Origin: Tanypteryx hageni
Lineage: Eukaryota; Arthropoda; Insecta; Odonata; Petaluridae
Assembly: GCA_028673005.1 (NCBI GenBank)
Contig: CM054118.1
Location: 7,590,410 to 7,654,409, forward strand
Reading direction: 5' to 3'
Length of the DNA: 64,000 nucleotides
Positions 24,787-36,009 of this stretch are shown piece by piece (position 1 is the stretch's first letter; the number at the start of each line of letters is the position of its first letter). Under the pieces are notes generated by a model, which saw nothing but the letters and a program-made list of their open reading frames with translations, made no database searches and was not told the origin of the DNA. The position numbers and the translations under genes are program-made.

Positions 24787-25290
24787 CAGTAAAACCTCGA
24801 TTTTCCGTCAGGGTTTGGGACCAAGAGGGTGATGGATTTCAGAAATAGACGGGTAATAGAGAGAGAGAGATAGATAGGTAGATGATAGAATATCGGATCG
24901 GTTGGATCATCATTCAGTTTTGTATTCATAGCAACGGCCTCCTGTGTTATAATTGCCCCTGTTATAGGAATTCCTTTACTCTGTTGTTCAACGAAACACC
25001 AAACATTGCGATATCAAGTTGGTTTTGAATGGCACATTTCATCTTTATCCTTCGAGTTACTATTCTATAGTTCACTTCCATTTTGCTTACCGAGTCCTCA
25101 ATTTTGTCACCATCTCGCTACAAATCGTTAATGGTCGTTCTTGAAACGCCGCAAATTTCTGTTAAACTGGAAGCACTTTCGAAGGATTTAGAACTTTTTT
25201 ATTAAGTCCAAAAAGATACGCGTCTCCGTTTTTCCGCCATTTTATGTGGAGCATATGAATTTATCACATTCATAGGCGACATTAATTATT
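24787..25290 (-). mobile_element. Internally deleted pogo/Tigger-type element
   Basis: Left tip CAGTAAAACCTCGATTTTCC after TA. On the minus strand from an ATG at 25240 a decayed N-terminal transposase reads MAEKRRRVSFW, then SASSLTEICGVSRTTINDL (HTH), KMEVNYRIVTRR and FGVSLNNRVKEFL, interrupted by three stops. No catalytic core and no right inverted end were found. Confidence 0.6.
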
Positions 25291-25331
25291 TGTATTATTT
25301 TGTTAAACTGTAAATATTTGATACTTAAAAT

Positions 25332-25398
25332 GGTTGGGTCCTCAGAGACCCAGCTCCGGAGTTTGTGTTATTATTATTAGGTCGCGTTTGAGTGTTAA
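25332..25398. mobile_element. Isolated piggyBac-type end
   Basis: A palindromic GGGTCCTCAGAGACCC block at 25336-25351 and, at the outer side, GAGTG followed by TTAA (25395-25398). This is the same architecture as the right end of the piggyBac element at 17340-17384. The opposite end was not found. Confidence 0.5.
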
Positions 25399-25620
25399 TC
25401 ACAAAAGCATCTTCATTGCATTAACTAAACATACAGAGCAAGAGAAACTAAGCAAAATAAATGATAAAAGATTAACTTACCATCGCACTTATGACTAATA
25501 AATTTGCATACAATGAAAAATGATAAGAAACATCAAAAACTACCACATTTCAAAATTACTTGTGGTCTACAAGTAATCAAAAACAACAGGATTTTTTGAC
25601 AAAATTAACATGATCTATAT

Positions 25621-25852
25621 CAGTGTGTCTCAAACTAGGAGCCACTGCTCCCCAGGAAGTCGCAAAATTATTTTGGATGCTAAATGAATTGCCAAAAATG
25701 AATAATTTTAGCTGGGAATTTTTGGATAAAGATGTCATAAAAATGAATAAATTATCAATAAAGTTTCTTGTTTTTACTATTTTTAATTCAAATCGGGCCG
25801 CATGATATTCAAGGAGGCCACGACAATTAAAAGTTTAGGAACCATTGCTCTG
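25621..25852. mobile_element. Short hAT-like MITE
   Basis: Begins CAGTGTGTCTCAAACTAGG. The right end, read inward, begins CAGAGCAATGGTTCCTAAAC. These are imperfect inverted ends with the CAG.G tip and GGTTCC/CTCAAAC motif common in hAT elements. No clear 8-bp target duplication. A similar tip occurs at 55464. Confidence 0.45.
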
Positions 25853-26850
25853 TAGGTATAACAAAAAACATCTTTCCATTAACCATTGTTGATTAAATGA
25901 ATGAAAAAACAGCTAAGTTACAATGCCTGTTGCATGAGCGTTTCCGCAAACAATATACTGTATTTATCGGCATATAAGACGCACTTTTTCCTAGAAAAAT
26001 GACCTCCAAAATCAGTCTGCATCTTATACGCCGAAGGTAAGATTATTACCGTTCTCAATACTGACACTAACAAAGACACTCTTCCCCAAAATGGAATAAT
26101 TGACATTCATTCGTCACAGAAACAATAAAATATACATTATTAATAATCAATAGTGAAAAATTTGTTAATATATACAGTAATACCTTATGCAACCTGAATT
26201 CTGAGGACGCATTTTCATTATTACGCTTTAATACCTACATGTCCGCTCACAGTGATTACAATTTTGGAGCTTTTGCGATGATTTAGTTCCTAATGAGCCC
26301 GTTGAATAGCGCGATTAATGTCACTCAACAGTAGAATTCGTGTAGATGCCATACATATTGTATACATATCTAGAATAAATAACACAAAAGTGAAAAGAAA
26401 AGAGAAAAGTTATTATATATGCATTCAATTCATTAATTATCCCATAATGTTAAAAAATCATCTTGCACTTAAGTTTAAGTACTATCGGTAAAGGGTATGT
26501 ATACGTGCAACGTGTGTGGCGCACTCTGATAGCTTTAATTAATATGACTGCTGAGTGCACGCAGGGCACATTTAGCTATACAAGTCTCGAAGCAATTGTT
26601 TATATTTTAGATCATCACTATTTATTTTATTATTTAAGTTTATCTTAAACGTTATATTTAACTGTTATCACGCCGGGTTCGATTCCTCGTCATAGCAGAA
26701 TTGTTTTCCTATTTCAAAATTATTTCCCTACTCTTTTTTAAGTTTAATTAATTTACAGCAGTTCTCTTAACATCAATAATTGCCGCAAAGGAGTCCTGGG
26801 CGGTAGTTATTGTGTAGGTCGCTTATTGGATTACCAGGTTTTTAATTCAA
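25853..26850. other. Non-coding stretch with a tRNA-like B-box scrap
   Basis: No gene seen. Near 26668-26690 is GCCGGGTTCGATTCCTCG, a perfect B-box-like motif as in tRNA-derived SINEs. No A box or tRNA fold was found upstream, so it is at most a SINE remnant. Confidence 0.35.
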
Positions 26851-26877
26851 CGTGTGCTTTGCTTCCCTTCAAAATCC

Positions 26878-27363
26878 TATGATGATGACCGGAAGCTTCT
26901 CTGGAAGCCTCAGGTTGAGAGTATCCGCCGCAAGGCACTCGGGGCGTTATCAAGAATCCGTCCGATTCTGCGCCCGGATGTCTTGACAGCTGACACTAAG
27001 AGACGCCTCTACCTGAGCTGCGTGAGGCCCATCATCACCTATGCAGCTCCGGTCTGGTCTGGAGTGTCCAAGACCACCCTCTAGAGGCTGCAGGTAGTGC
27101 AGAATAATGCACTCCGGTTGATACTTGGTCGTGGTAGATACGACCATGTCGACCGGATGCATTTAGACGGAAACGTGGAAACCCTGGATATCCTCTTGCC
27201 GAGGATGTCTAAGGAATTCTACTGCAAGGCAGCATTATCGACGCACGAAGAGGTGCGAATGCTATGCTACATCAGGGCTAGGTGGTGGGATCGTTACAAG
27301 CGGCCCATCGCCAGCCTTGATGTGCAGGATGCCCTCCCTTCAAACAAGCGTCCCCGCTTTTAG
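26878..27363 (+). pseudogene. Jockey-like LINE reverse transcriptase C-terminal end
   Basis: The + frame encodes the RT thumb and C-terminal region: ESIRRKALGALSRIRPILR, TKRRLYLSCVRPIITYAAPV, then, after one in-frame TAG at 27082-27084, QVVQNNALRLILGRGRYDHV and RWWDRYKRPI, ending at 27361-27363. The order KLRLYKSCIRPILTYAAPVW - LQ..QN..LR.I matches Jockey-clade elements. The endonuclease, ORF1 and polymerase core are missing, so it is a 5'-truncated copy. The interrupting stop shows it is dead. Confidence 0.8.
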
Positions 27364-28778
27364 GGAGGGATATATGCCCATTTTTGGGCTACCGAAGTGC
27401 ACTGAGCTAGTTTTTAAGAGAAGTCTCGCACTAGCAGCTTAGCTGGAAATGTGACGTGGCCAGCCTCAGGCTGGAAGATCATGACATCTCGACATCTCTA
27501 CCAGAAATTGGCAATAGCTAAAGTATCTCAAATTATAGCATGGGAAATTAATTATTTTTCGTTTTATCGATTTAAAAAATACATATCATTTTTGGATTAT
27601 CCTAAAATGTGGAGGCCACCGGGCGGCTGCCCGAAACACCTTCCGGTAAATCTGCCTCTGCGAAGAAGGGATTCCAAATTTTCTGTCGATGCAACAGAAT
27701 ATTTCATAAAAATTCATTGGACAAATCGCTTTTAGAAGGAAATATCTAGCGGCGACGAGGACGTTTCTAATGGATTGGATGAAATCTCGATATTTTCTTT
27801 CACACCTTCATTGCCACCCATTTAGAGTCTTCCTACTTTGGAAAGACTGCTGACCCGATGTTATATTCACCATTTGATCATTGATTATCATCTTAGAGTA
27901 CATTTTCATAAATATCAAAATTTTTCTGTCAGCTATTCGGCGGACGCACAGATATTACAATCCCTGAAAATTCAACTCTTATTCCAGAAAATACAATCAA
28001 AGAATCCATTTACTATTGTAAGAAATAATGGAACTTTACCGTAAATGTTTTCATATCTTACTTCTGGTATGGAGTACAATTAGTTTCAAATCATCATTAC
28101 AGCGATATGCGAGGATATGCCAGTGCTACGTGCATCCCCCAAAGATTTTGCCTTCCGTTAATCATAACTGTGCGATCGCTGGCATTGACCTTCAAATGAC
28201 CAGTGGCGTAGCGTAGCCTCCCGGCAAACAAAACGGGATCCCACAATCAGACTACGGAAAATAAAATTCAGAGGGGTGTCGGGACCCCACATATGCCTAT
28301 GTCCACCGCGTTCTGGGGGCTGCTTGGGGCTTCACTACGCTCCTGCTACAAACGAAGGCTGTAGGCAGTGGCATCCAGAATACGGCGTGTGAAAGATTGG
28401 TCGTCATAATCGTATTTCTGTAGAGCAGTGGTTCCCTAATATTTTGTAGGCGCGCCACTCTATCCAAGATAAACAGAACAAGCAAACAAACAACAGAACA
28501 AAGTTTTACGATTGTGCATACGCGTTTTAAAACTTTTGGACCCATTCATTTATTGGTGCTACACCATAAGTAATTTAGTAGAGGAAATATTATTGCTCCA
28601 ATGACCTATCAACATTTTCAAATCGTTGATTTATTAACCTAACAAAGTTTTCGTGACACGCGAAACAGCTACGGCAACTCATTTTGCCACTGCTCTCGAG
28701 AAAACGCGAAGGTACGATTTCTCTACATGAGTCTACTTTCCAAATAAAAATACGACATAAGTTTACAAAACGACACCT
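27364..28778. other. Non-coding stretch, hAT-like scraps
   Basis: No gene seen. Strings resembling hAT tips occur at 28201 (CAGTGGCGTAGCGTAGCC, first base at 28200) and 28425 (CAGTGGTTCCC). No paired ends were confirmed. Confidence 0.35.
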
Positions 28779-28784
28779 TTTATT
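28779..28784 (-). promoter_or_regulatory. Poly(A) signal of takeout-like gene 1
   Basis: AATAAA on the minus strand, 84 nt after the stop codon at 28868. Confidence 0.7.
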
Positions 28785-28867
28785 AAAACGACGGAAAAAC
28801 ACTGAAAAAGTCTGAGGGAATAATTGCGAATCGGAAAAAAACGACGCTTTCGAGGACACTCGCGACC

Positions 28868-29098
28868 TCAAAAGGTCAAAACGATCGGTCGCAAGTTGTG
28901 TTTCCCTGTGATCATGCCGATCAGGTCGCTCAAGGTAACGTTAGCGAGGGCCTTGTTGGCAAACTCCACTATCTTGTCGGACAGGATGACAGAGATTTGA
29001 GGGCTGTAAGCGTTGAGGACGTCGGGTGCGAGGTCGCTGATCATTTCGTTGGCCAGATCGCCTTGATCTCCTCCTCCAAGAAGTCCTTCGAAGTTCGT
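28868..29098 (-). CDS. Takeout-like gene 1, exon 5 and stop
   Basis: 231 nt from acceptor TTGTCGCAG to the TGA at 28870-28868. Encodes TNFEGLLGGGDQGDLANEMI and a helical C-terminus ending RPIVLTF, equivalent to the family's NLFNGD...LN..W...F..L region. Confidence 0.9.
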   Translation of the reverse strand, partial: TNFEGLLGGGDQGDLANEMISDLAPDVLNAYSPQISVILSDKIVEFANKALANVTLSDLIGMITGKHNLRPIVLTF

Positions 29099-32000
29099 CT
29101 GCGACAAAAGACAAAAAAAATTACATTCGGTAGCAATTAAGAGATCTGCATGCGCTCCGGCCGAAGTAATACGGGCCACGGACCAGGTTCGGGCTTGGAT
29201 TAATGACTTCAGTCGGACGTTATGCATGAAATTTCGGGCTTCTGACTTGCGATAGTGTGTGATAGAGAAGTGTATGTATTGTGATAATGTGGGATAAATA
29301 TTGTGGTACGTTATTCATGAAACTTCGAGCTTCGGGCCTCTGACTTGTGATAATATGATGCGATAGTATAGTGCATGTATGATGATAGTGTGAAATATAT
29401 CGCGATTTAACTTTACATTTTTTGAGGAGAAAATCGGATATTGGACGGGCTTGGGCCACTTTTGGTATAAATCCGTCGGTTACGGGCCGGGCTTGGAACA
29501 CATGAAATTTTGGCCGCTGCAGACCTATATTAGACGTGAAATAATTATCGTCTCTAAATAACCGTTATTCCGATTCCAATGACGTAGTTCGCTAATGCTA
29601 ATTATTTAAAATGCTTTCAAGATATAAGGAACGCAGCGTAATTAATCATTTTTTTATAATTTGTTAAAGACATGTAGACTCACCATCAATTTTTTTATGC
29701 TGAAACCAATATCAAGGCCCTTGACAAAAACGTAGCCGTCCTTTGTGCCGGCTTTTATGTTGACGGAGGCCTTGAAACCGCTCACAACCAACCTATGAAA
29801 AGAAATGTAGATTTAAAGATTTTAAACAAATTTTCCAGAAGAATTTACAACAACTATCAATCAGTTTGTGGGAGCGCAAATATCACTTTTGTTTGACAGC
29901 TTGTTCAGAGATGTGCTTGTAACCTTCTGCTTCATCGCTCACGAAAATTGAATTATGTCGGCTCCCCTCCCCATGATCCAAATTTTTCGTTTAAAAATGC
30001 GGATGTAATACCAGAAAATGCATAATCATCGTGAGTTTCAAACCTGGTAGCTACTGATGTTATTATTAACACTACTATTTTTTAAATTAACATACTGTCT
30101 CGCGCGCACAAATGAAATTTTAGTCTCGCATTTCGATTTAATTTCGAAATTTGTTATTTTACAAATATATGGCATATGTCAAGTGACTAACTACACTGAT
30201 TTTTTCAGTACCGTTCTGATATTGACAATGTTGTCCTGATTATTCTCTGTACAGTTTTTGTTTGCACTGATTCACCAATATTGTAATTCATACGTTACCA
30301 TAATGTAGTCACTCAGCTCACTTAACGGCATTCTAATGCCTTGAAATCCATCTCCTTCATGTTAAATTCTGCATTCGTTTCTACTTAAGCAATTTAAAGT
30401 AGTGATTGATTTGACGCAAATTGTTGAAATTAGAGAAAATAATACAAATATTACTCATGAAGTTCATACTCCAACTTCTAGCAAAATATTGTTATTTTAA
30501 TTTTATTATTCACATTTAGCTTGACGATATTCTTGTATTTGTTCCTCTTTATGATAAAAATTGCAATTCTTACTGGTTTTGGCTCGAAACAATTGGTCAC
30601 TTTAGTTATATTTAGATTTTTAATCATATTTAAAACTGGCTACAGTTCATTCGAAATGGGTTACCGATAATGTCACCCACAGATACGTACGTCTCGAGAA
30701 GAAAGGGGAGAATATACTCACAAATTCCCAAAATAAAAGCCGTAATGTAGAGAAACAAAAGAATCGTTTTCGTTTTCTTATTGATCTCTAGAATGGCGGA
30801 AAAACTTGAATTGACAGTTCGCAAATGTTTTCCAATTACATTTCTCCGATCACTTATTGCCAGTAAATTTATTCATAAATAACTCTAGGCTTCTGTTAAT
30901 TAGGTCAGCGTACTTATTTTAAGCACGCGTCCAGTCTTTCAGGATCGCATTTTCTGTACATGCTCGAGAAATGATCGGATTGATCGTCACATATCGACTG
31001 CGCTGTTATTAAGAAATGAAATAAAACCCCAATCAATATCCTAGATCAGCATTTTCTAAACATTCTGGAGTCATGAAACCCTTAAAATCATTTTTTCCCT
31101 GAATCCTATCCAGCATTCTCTTACGGGACACTATCTTGCTTACGCGGAACAGTTTTTCTCTATTTTTTATCATATCGCAGGAGTAGCAGTCGACTAAGAT
31201 TGGTGATATTACTGAGTATTTCATAGCATCTCATTTGATATTTTTCTCCTTACTCAAAATTTCCATCTCCGTAAACAGGAAGCAAGTCTTCGATTATTCC
31301 ATCGATGTCGTAGTGTCCCATGGCCTTAATCTCGGGTATGGAGAAGTTAACGGCCACAGAAAGTCCGAAAACATTCAGCTTGGTGTAATCAATGGAGTAG
31401 GAAGAAAGTTTGGTGATGTTGGCGTTTTCCAAGGAGCCGGTGAGCCTGCAATCAAATGAAGTAGCATCATAACGTGATGCCTGATTGGGAAACACAAATA
31501 CGCGGGATCTGCTTCGTAGCAAAAGTGGCTAGGAGGCGAAAATGGCTTACTTGTATATTAACCGAATCACGCAGGAAAAATTAACTTATTCGTTACAATA
31601 AATGATTACAAAATTTTAGTTGCGGTAAAAGACGTTTTCATTTTTTTCCATCTGAACTTGAAGTATTCTGCATTTTACGGACATTACTGTGTTATGTTAT
31701 AAAAACGTGTTGTATGAGAAATTGGTTCATTGCTCTATAAAACTTCATCGCTCATGCAAAAGTATCAATATTTCACCAACCACTTAATCGTATATTGAAA
31801 ATAAGTATTATGTAATTATTACTGTTGCAGACAGACTTAGAAAAACTCTCTTTAATGTTTCATCAATTAATGCTGTAGCTTTAAGATCCAACAAAATTAG
31901 ACGCATATTTTATAAAATAGTCTTATGTTGAAATTCTAATAATGAGGATGTCTCTCATTGTAATATTAAAAATGTGGATAGAATATCACTTTTTATGACG

Positions 32001-35000
32001 TAGAATCATGGACGCTCACAAGAATGATATAAAATACTTGGAGAAGGATGCAGAAGATATAAGGGACAGGAAGTATAGAATAAATCATAAGCGAAAAGCG
32101 AATGATGATGCAGAACATAAGGAAGAGGAAAGCGAACTAGAATGGACGTTATATTCTACCTTCGGTGAAATACCACTGAAGACGGCTGCATCGCAGCCGA
32201 AATGCGCATCTGGTTTTCACAACCGTGTTTTGGCTATAGGAGATATCTTAGATTAGTACTTTTTATCAATTTTTGATATTTTAATACTTATTTATAGTGA
32301 TGATTAAGAATGAGATTAGGATTGAGGGGATGTTTTGTCGACATGCACCATAAAAATAATTCGCGGAAAACATCTTTTGACGCGCGACGGTCTTCGAAGC
32401 AGCCGTGAATAGGCATTATTTTTTTAATGTCGAGCATATCATACTTGGCAAAATCTTGTTGGATGTCGAAATGGAATGACTTCACAAAGAACGGGTCCAA
32501 AGGAGGAATTCCGTATTCTGGAAGGCCGACAGGGAATTTCTCCTTCAGGGACTCCAAGAACTTCTTGAGGCTGTCGTCCATTGAGGAGTATGCGTTAGGG
32601 TCCAGCATCTTCCTCAGTTCAGCGACTGCGAAGAGAGATACCATTAAGATATACAACCGAGCTAGCGATTTATGTACGGGCATAATCCTCACACTATTTT
32701 CTTGGAGTTTTGCGACCGAAAAATCGAAAGGAATGATAGAACGAGGACCTGCAAGAAAGCGGGATTTTCTCCACGCTATTACCGCAGGTTTTCACGATAC
32801 ATCGGCGCATTTTATGGGAGAAATTAAGGGGGATCGGGAAATTTCGTATCTTTAACAAGAAATTTCTTTTTTCGACAAAATTGTATGTAATTGTTTTAGC
32901 TAATTCAAACGGTGTGGACTGTAAAACCGTCAAGATAGGCCAAGGCGGAAAACATTCTCATCTTCACGCCTAAAAAAGTGTAATTAGCGGTGCCTTATAT
33001 TAAGCATCTACAGCGCTTTATGGAAGCGCTTCCGATTTTTCCTAATCTTCGGGTTTAAAGGGAATGACATACGTTTTGAAATGTTTTTATAGCGTAAATT
33101 GAAATTGGAGTCTGTGAATTCCCGTCCTGAATCAACGAGATTCGCTTCATCAGATTTTCTTCTTTTTCCTCAGTGATTGTCGCTGAAGCCGCTTCTTGTC
33201 AGAAAGACAAGAAGCAGAAGAATATTACCCCAGGAATGAAATTTTCCACTTTTCATATCTAAAGAAACGTGAGTGCAGGATTGAACTAGGCCAAAGATTA
33301 TACCAGTTAATAAGCATTCTCGTTCAACAACAATTTTATTCCATGGAGAACCATTTTTATTTGGCCAAATCCATCAAGAGGAAATTACCGATTGCGCAAC
33401 ACCGAAGCATCAAGCAGCTTTTTCACCCATTAGATCTTAACCCTGCTGTACTCGCGTGTGGGGCTCCTGACAACCCACAATTTTTTTTGCTATAAAAATA
33501 TTATCACTATTATTCAACTAATTCTTTATTTTGTTCTATTTACAATCATTTGTAAGTGAATTTTGAGAAGTTTCAACTGATTTTTTATTAATAATCTATT
33601 TTGAAGATAAGAAGTCTTAAGATACACTTTCATGAATATTTTCGGTTGTCAATCAATGGGTCAGTTGACAGTCTTTAGGGATATACTTATAATATCGTCA
33701 GTTCAATTAAAGAAATCGGAAATCCCTCAATAGAACACAAATAATAATTTTACACGAGAGGAAAAACAGTTTTTCGCATCATGACCTTGAAAACTGTATT
33801 TGGTTTACTTTTTCAATTTGAATGTTCGTGAAATTTACCATAATATTTGTGATAGTTCTGTCAAATATCAGTCGGAAACAGTCTACTGGGAGCTTCAAAA
33901 CAAAAACCTAACACTGAAATAATAAAAATCTACAAACCTTGTAGGTGAAGGAACTGTTGAGATGCGATCTCCAATTACGGGAAATAACACATTATATGAT
34001 GACAGTCATTGAAGAAACTATTGAGAGACAATCTCAAATTATGTGAAATAAAAGTTCTGTAGATATTAATAATAATTTCAGAATAAAATACGAACAACAT
34101 CCGCACAAAAAAAATTGTTGATTTCCATAACGTAATGCAGCACACTCCTAGAAATAACGTCCAAACTCAAATGATTACCACAGAAAAATGAAATATTTTA
34201 GCAGAATAGGTTCCAAGCACATGTCAAAGGCCAAAGGAAAGGAACCATGTCGTAAAACGAATGCCTGGGGTGTCCACAGCACCCCGCGCGGGTACCGCAG
34301 GGTTAAAAAACATCCGGCGAATTTTTATAATAAAATCACAAGTCTGTATACATGTTTGTTGGGAATGATATGGGAGTATATATAAACGCTTATTATGCGT
34401 TCTTTGCACGAAGTGAACGCATATAGGGGAGGTCGTTTCCGTCCGTCCGTCCGCATGTTAAAACTCGGAAACCGCTGGACCCATTATGATGAAAATTGGT
34501 ATTGGGGCGTTTTGCTAAAATTTATCAACCGATTTCAATTTTGGTCAAACTCGGACAACAATGATGACCACTTTACATAAAGAACTGCAATGTTCCTTTG
34601 TTTCAACTCGGGAACCGCTATACGTATTTTGATGAAATATCCTATTGGAAAGTTTTGCTAAAATTTGTCCACAGATTCCAATTTTGGTTAAAACCGGACA
34701 GCAATTACGACCACTTTACATGAAGACCTACATGTAATTTACAATGTTCCTTTGTTTCAATTCGGGAACCTCTTTGATGTATTTTAATGAAATTTGGTAT
34801 TAGAGAGTTTTAGTAAAATTTGTCTACTGATTCCAATTTTGGTTAAAATCGGACAAAAATTACGACCAATTTACATGAAGACTTACATGTGGTTTAAAAT
34901 GTTCCTTGTTACAACTCAGGAAACGCTGAACGTATTTTGATGAAATTCGGTATTGGGGAGATTTGCTAAAATTGGTCAACCGATTCCAATTTTGCTTAAA

Positions 35001-35972
35001 ATCGGACAATAATTACGACTACTTTACATGGAGACCTACATGTATTTTACAACGTACCTCGCTAGCTTCTTGTTAAGTACTCATATGAGCGAAAAATATT
35101 GAGAACAATGTGAAATCTCAAAGAACGCATTTGGAAACTGTGTGTACTCCGACATGGAGTACACCTTTCCAATCTTTTTGGTCGAGAACGGACTTCCGGT
35201 TTGAATCATACTTTCACGATTTACTTGGCCCGATCCCTTTTAAATTTAAGGCTGTTCAATGTCTACAGCAACGTAATGGACTCAATTCCAGGAGCGTTTC
35301 ATTTCTTCGTTCGGTTAACATGAGGATGGTTGTCGCATATTTATAATTTGCATTTTAAAATTAATTATAATAGTCGTACAAATTTAGGACTTTAACCAAA
35401 GAACGCCTAAAGAAATGGAAATTCATATTCTTGCGGTCAATTTTTATGCATGTGTAGACTCAGCCTACAAATGAATTGGTCTCTAAAATTTATGTTTTCC
35501 GAGGTGAAAATCATTCGTCGTCTGAAACAACGGTATTGCTGCTGATTCGGCGTAATTGCGTGCATAAGATTGGATTGACATATATGATAACAACTTTTAT
35601 TTATCTAAAAAACTGTAAGGTTAGGACGAGTTTTGAAAATTAAAATTGTGCATTTACGAGCATATCGCGTAGATAAACGAACTTGAGGTACTGAAATATT
35701 TTGTTTTTATTGTAAAAAGTAATCTGCTTTGAATTTTTGGTACGTTTTTCATTCAAGAATGAAGTTTTTGAATCTATTGTGCGATTCTAAAAAAGAAACG
35801 GCAGAAACTAGATCATGAAGGTATTGTACTACTTACTTATCACACTTTTTGGAACATTTTTCAGGATCTCCTCAATTGCTGGATGCATTTTTCGCTCTTT
35901 TCGCGGGACGCCAGCACCCATGCAGCCAATGATGGCCAACGCCATAACGGTGAAAACAAGAGCCACCTTCAT
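28868..35972 (-). CDS. JHBP/takeout-family protein, gene 1 (complete, five coding exons)
   Basis: Secreted lipid-binding protein of the haemolymph juvenile-hormone-binding/takeout superfamily. Known members carry small hydrophobic ligands; the ligand here is unknown. Exons (minus strand): 35972-35837, 32625-32445, 31445-31254, 29792-29684, 29098-28868, totalling 849 nt and 282 residues (family usually about 240-260). All junctions are GT-AG and the frame stays open. Residues 1-20 form a signal peptide (MKVALVFTVMALAIIGCMGA). Family marks follow: LPEYGIPPLDPFFV (about 80), GHYDIDG...LLPVYGDGNF (about 150-170), LVVSGFKASVNI in exon 4, and TNFEGLLGGGD followed by a helical C-terminus. The start has A at -3. 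No cysteine remains after the signal peptide, although most members have an N-terminal pair. Introns are 3211, 999, 1461 and 585 nt. Confidence 0.9.
29684..29792 (-). CDS. Takeout-like gene 1, exon 4
   Basis: 109 nt between acceptor TTTTCATAG and donor GTGAGT. Encodes LVVSGFKASVNIKAGTKDG, then GLDIGFSIKKLM. Ends in phase 0. Confidence 0.9.
31254..31445 (-). CDS. Takeout-like gene 1, exon 3
   Basis: 192 nt between acceptor GATTGCAG and donor GTAAGG. Encodes LTGSLENANITKLSSYSIDY through AMGHYDIDG and LLPVYGDGNF, the central beta-rich part of the fold. Confidence 0.9.
32173..32213 (+). ncRNA. Hammerhead-like hairpin motif of Penelope type (candidate)
   Basis: CCA-CTGAAGA, then the hairpin CGGCTGC-ATC-GCAGCCG, then GAAA and GCGCATC-TGG. 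CTGAAGA fits the hammerhead CUGANGA box and GAAA the second box, with a 6-7-bp stem between. However, the pair next to the core is C-G with G12 shared, not the canonical G-C. Penelope-like elements are known to carry hammerhead motifs in their terminal repeats. A diverged copy lies at 47945-47985 on the other strand. Confidence 0.35.
32445..32625 (-). CDS. Takeout-like gene 1, exon 2
   Basis: 181 nt between acceptor TTCGCAG and donor GTATGA. Encodes AELRKMLDPNAYSSMDDSLK, then FPVGLPEYGIPPLDPFFVK. Alignment with the paralogue stops exactly at the donor, which supports the boundary. Confidence 0.9.
33437..34306. mobile_element. 862-bp piggyBac-type MITE in intron 1
   Basis: Between TTAA at 33437-33440 and TTAA at 34303-34306. 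Left end CCCTGCTGTACTCGCGTGTG; right end, read inward, CCCTGCGGTACCCGCGCGGG. Both continue into GGGG...CCC palindromic blocks. The family differs from the element at 13.5 kb. No transposase; non-autonomous. Confidence 0.8.
34440..35060. repeat. 155-bp minisatellite, about four units
   Basis: Units recur with TGTTCC at 34591, 34745 and 34900 after a first unit from about 34455. Each carries AACTCGGGAACCGCT, TTTTGATGAAAT, TTGCTAAAATTTGTC, GATTCCAATTTTGG and GGACA. Flanked at about 34396 by GCGTTCTTTGCACGAAGTG and at about 35123 by AAAGAACGCAT, a possible inverted boundary. Confidence 0.8.
35061..35830. other. Intron 1 remainder, no gene seen
   Basis: The block 35130-35190 (AACTGTGTGTACTCCGACATGG) is related to 49160-49200 (AACTCTTTGTACTCCGACGC), a dispersed repeat on the same strand. 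Otherwise AT-rich. Confidence 0.4.
35837..35972 (-). CDS. Takeout-like gene 1, coding exon 1 (signal peptide)
   Basis: ATG at 35972-35970, 136 nt, ending at donor GTAAGT (35836-35831), phase 1. It encodes the hydrophobic signal, then a basic stretch (VPRKERKMHP) and an amphipathic EEILKNVPKSVI segment. A TTTTTAG at 36005-36000 could be an acceptor joining a non-coding 5' exon; this is a guess. Confidence 0.85.
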
Positions 35973-36009
35973 CGTGAATTTTTTTAGAAAGTCCAGGGCC
36001 TAAAAATTA

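Noticed and set aside
28898..29140. 80-codon + strand frame (and the similar one at 50178-50489)
   Set aside because: Antisense of exon 5 of the takeout-like genes. Both paralogues show it only because the minus-strand exons are conserved.
32008..32256. 82-codon charged + strand frame
   Set aside because: Low-complexity Lys/Asp/Glu frame in intron 2 of gene 1 that runs into the hammerhead-like repeat; no family recognised.
34280..34310. CCCCGCGCGGGTACCGC read as a Helentron 3' hairpin
   Set aside because: It is the right inverted end of the TTAA-bounded piggyBac MITE, matching the left end at 33441.
35815..36003. 62-codon + strand frame over gene 1 exon 1
   Set aside because: The minus strand has the ATG, signal peptide and GTAAGT donor; the + frame is a shadow.
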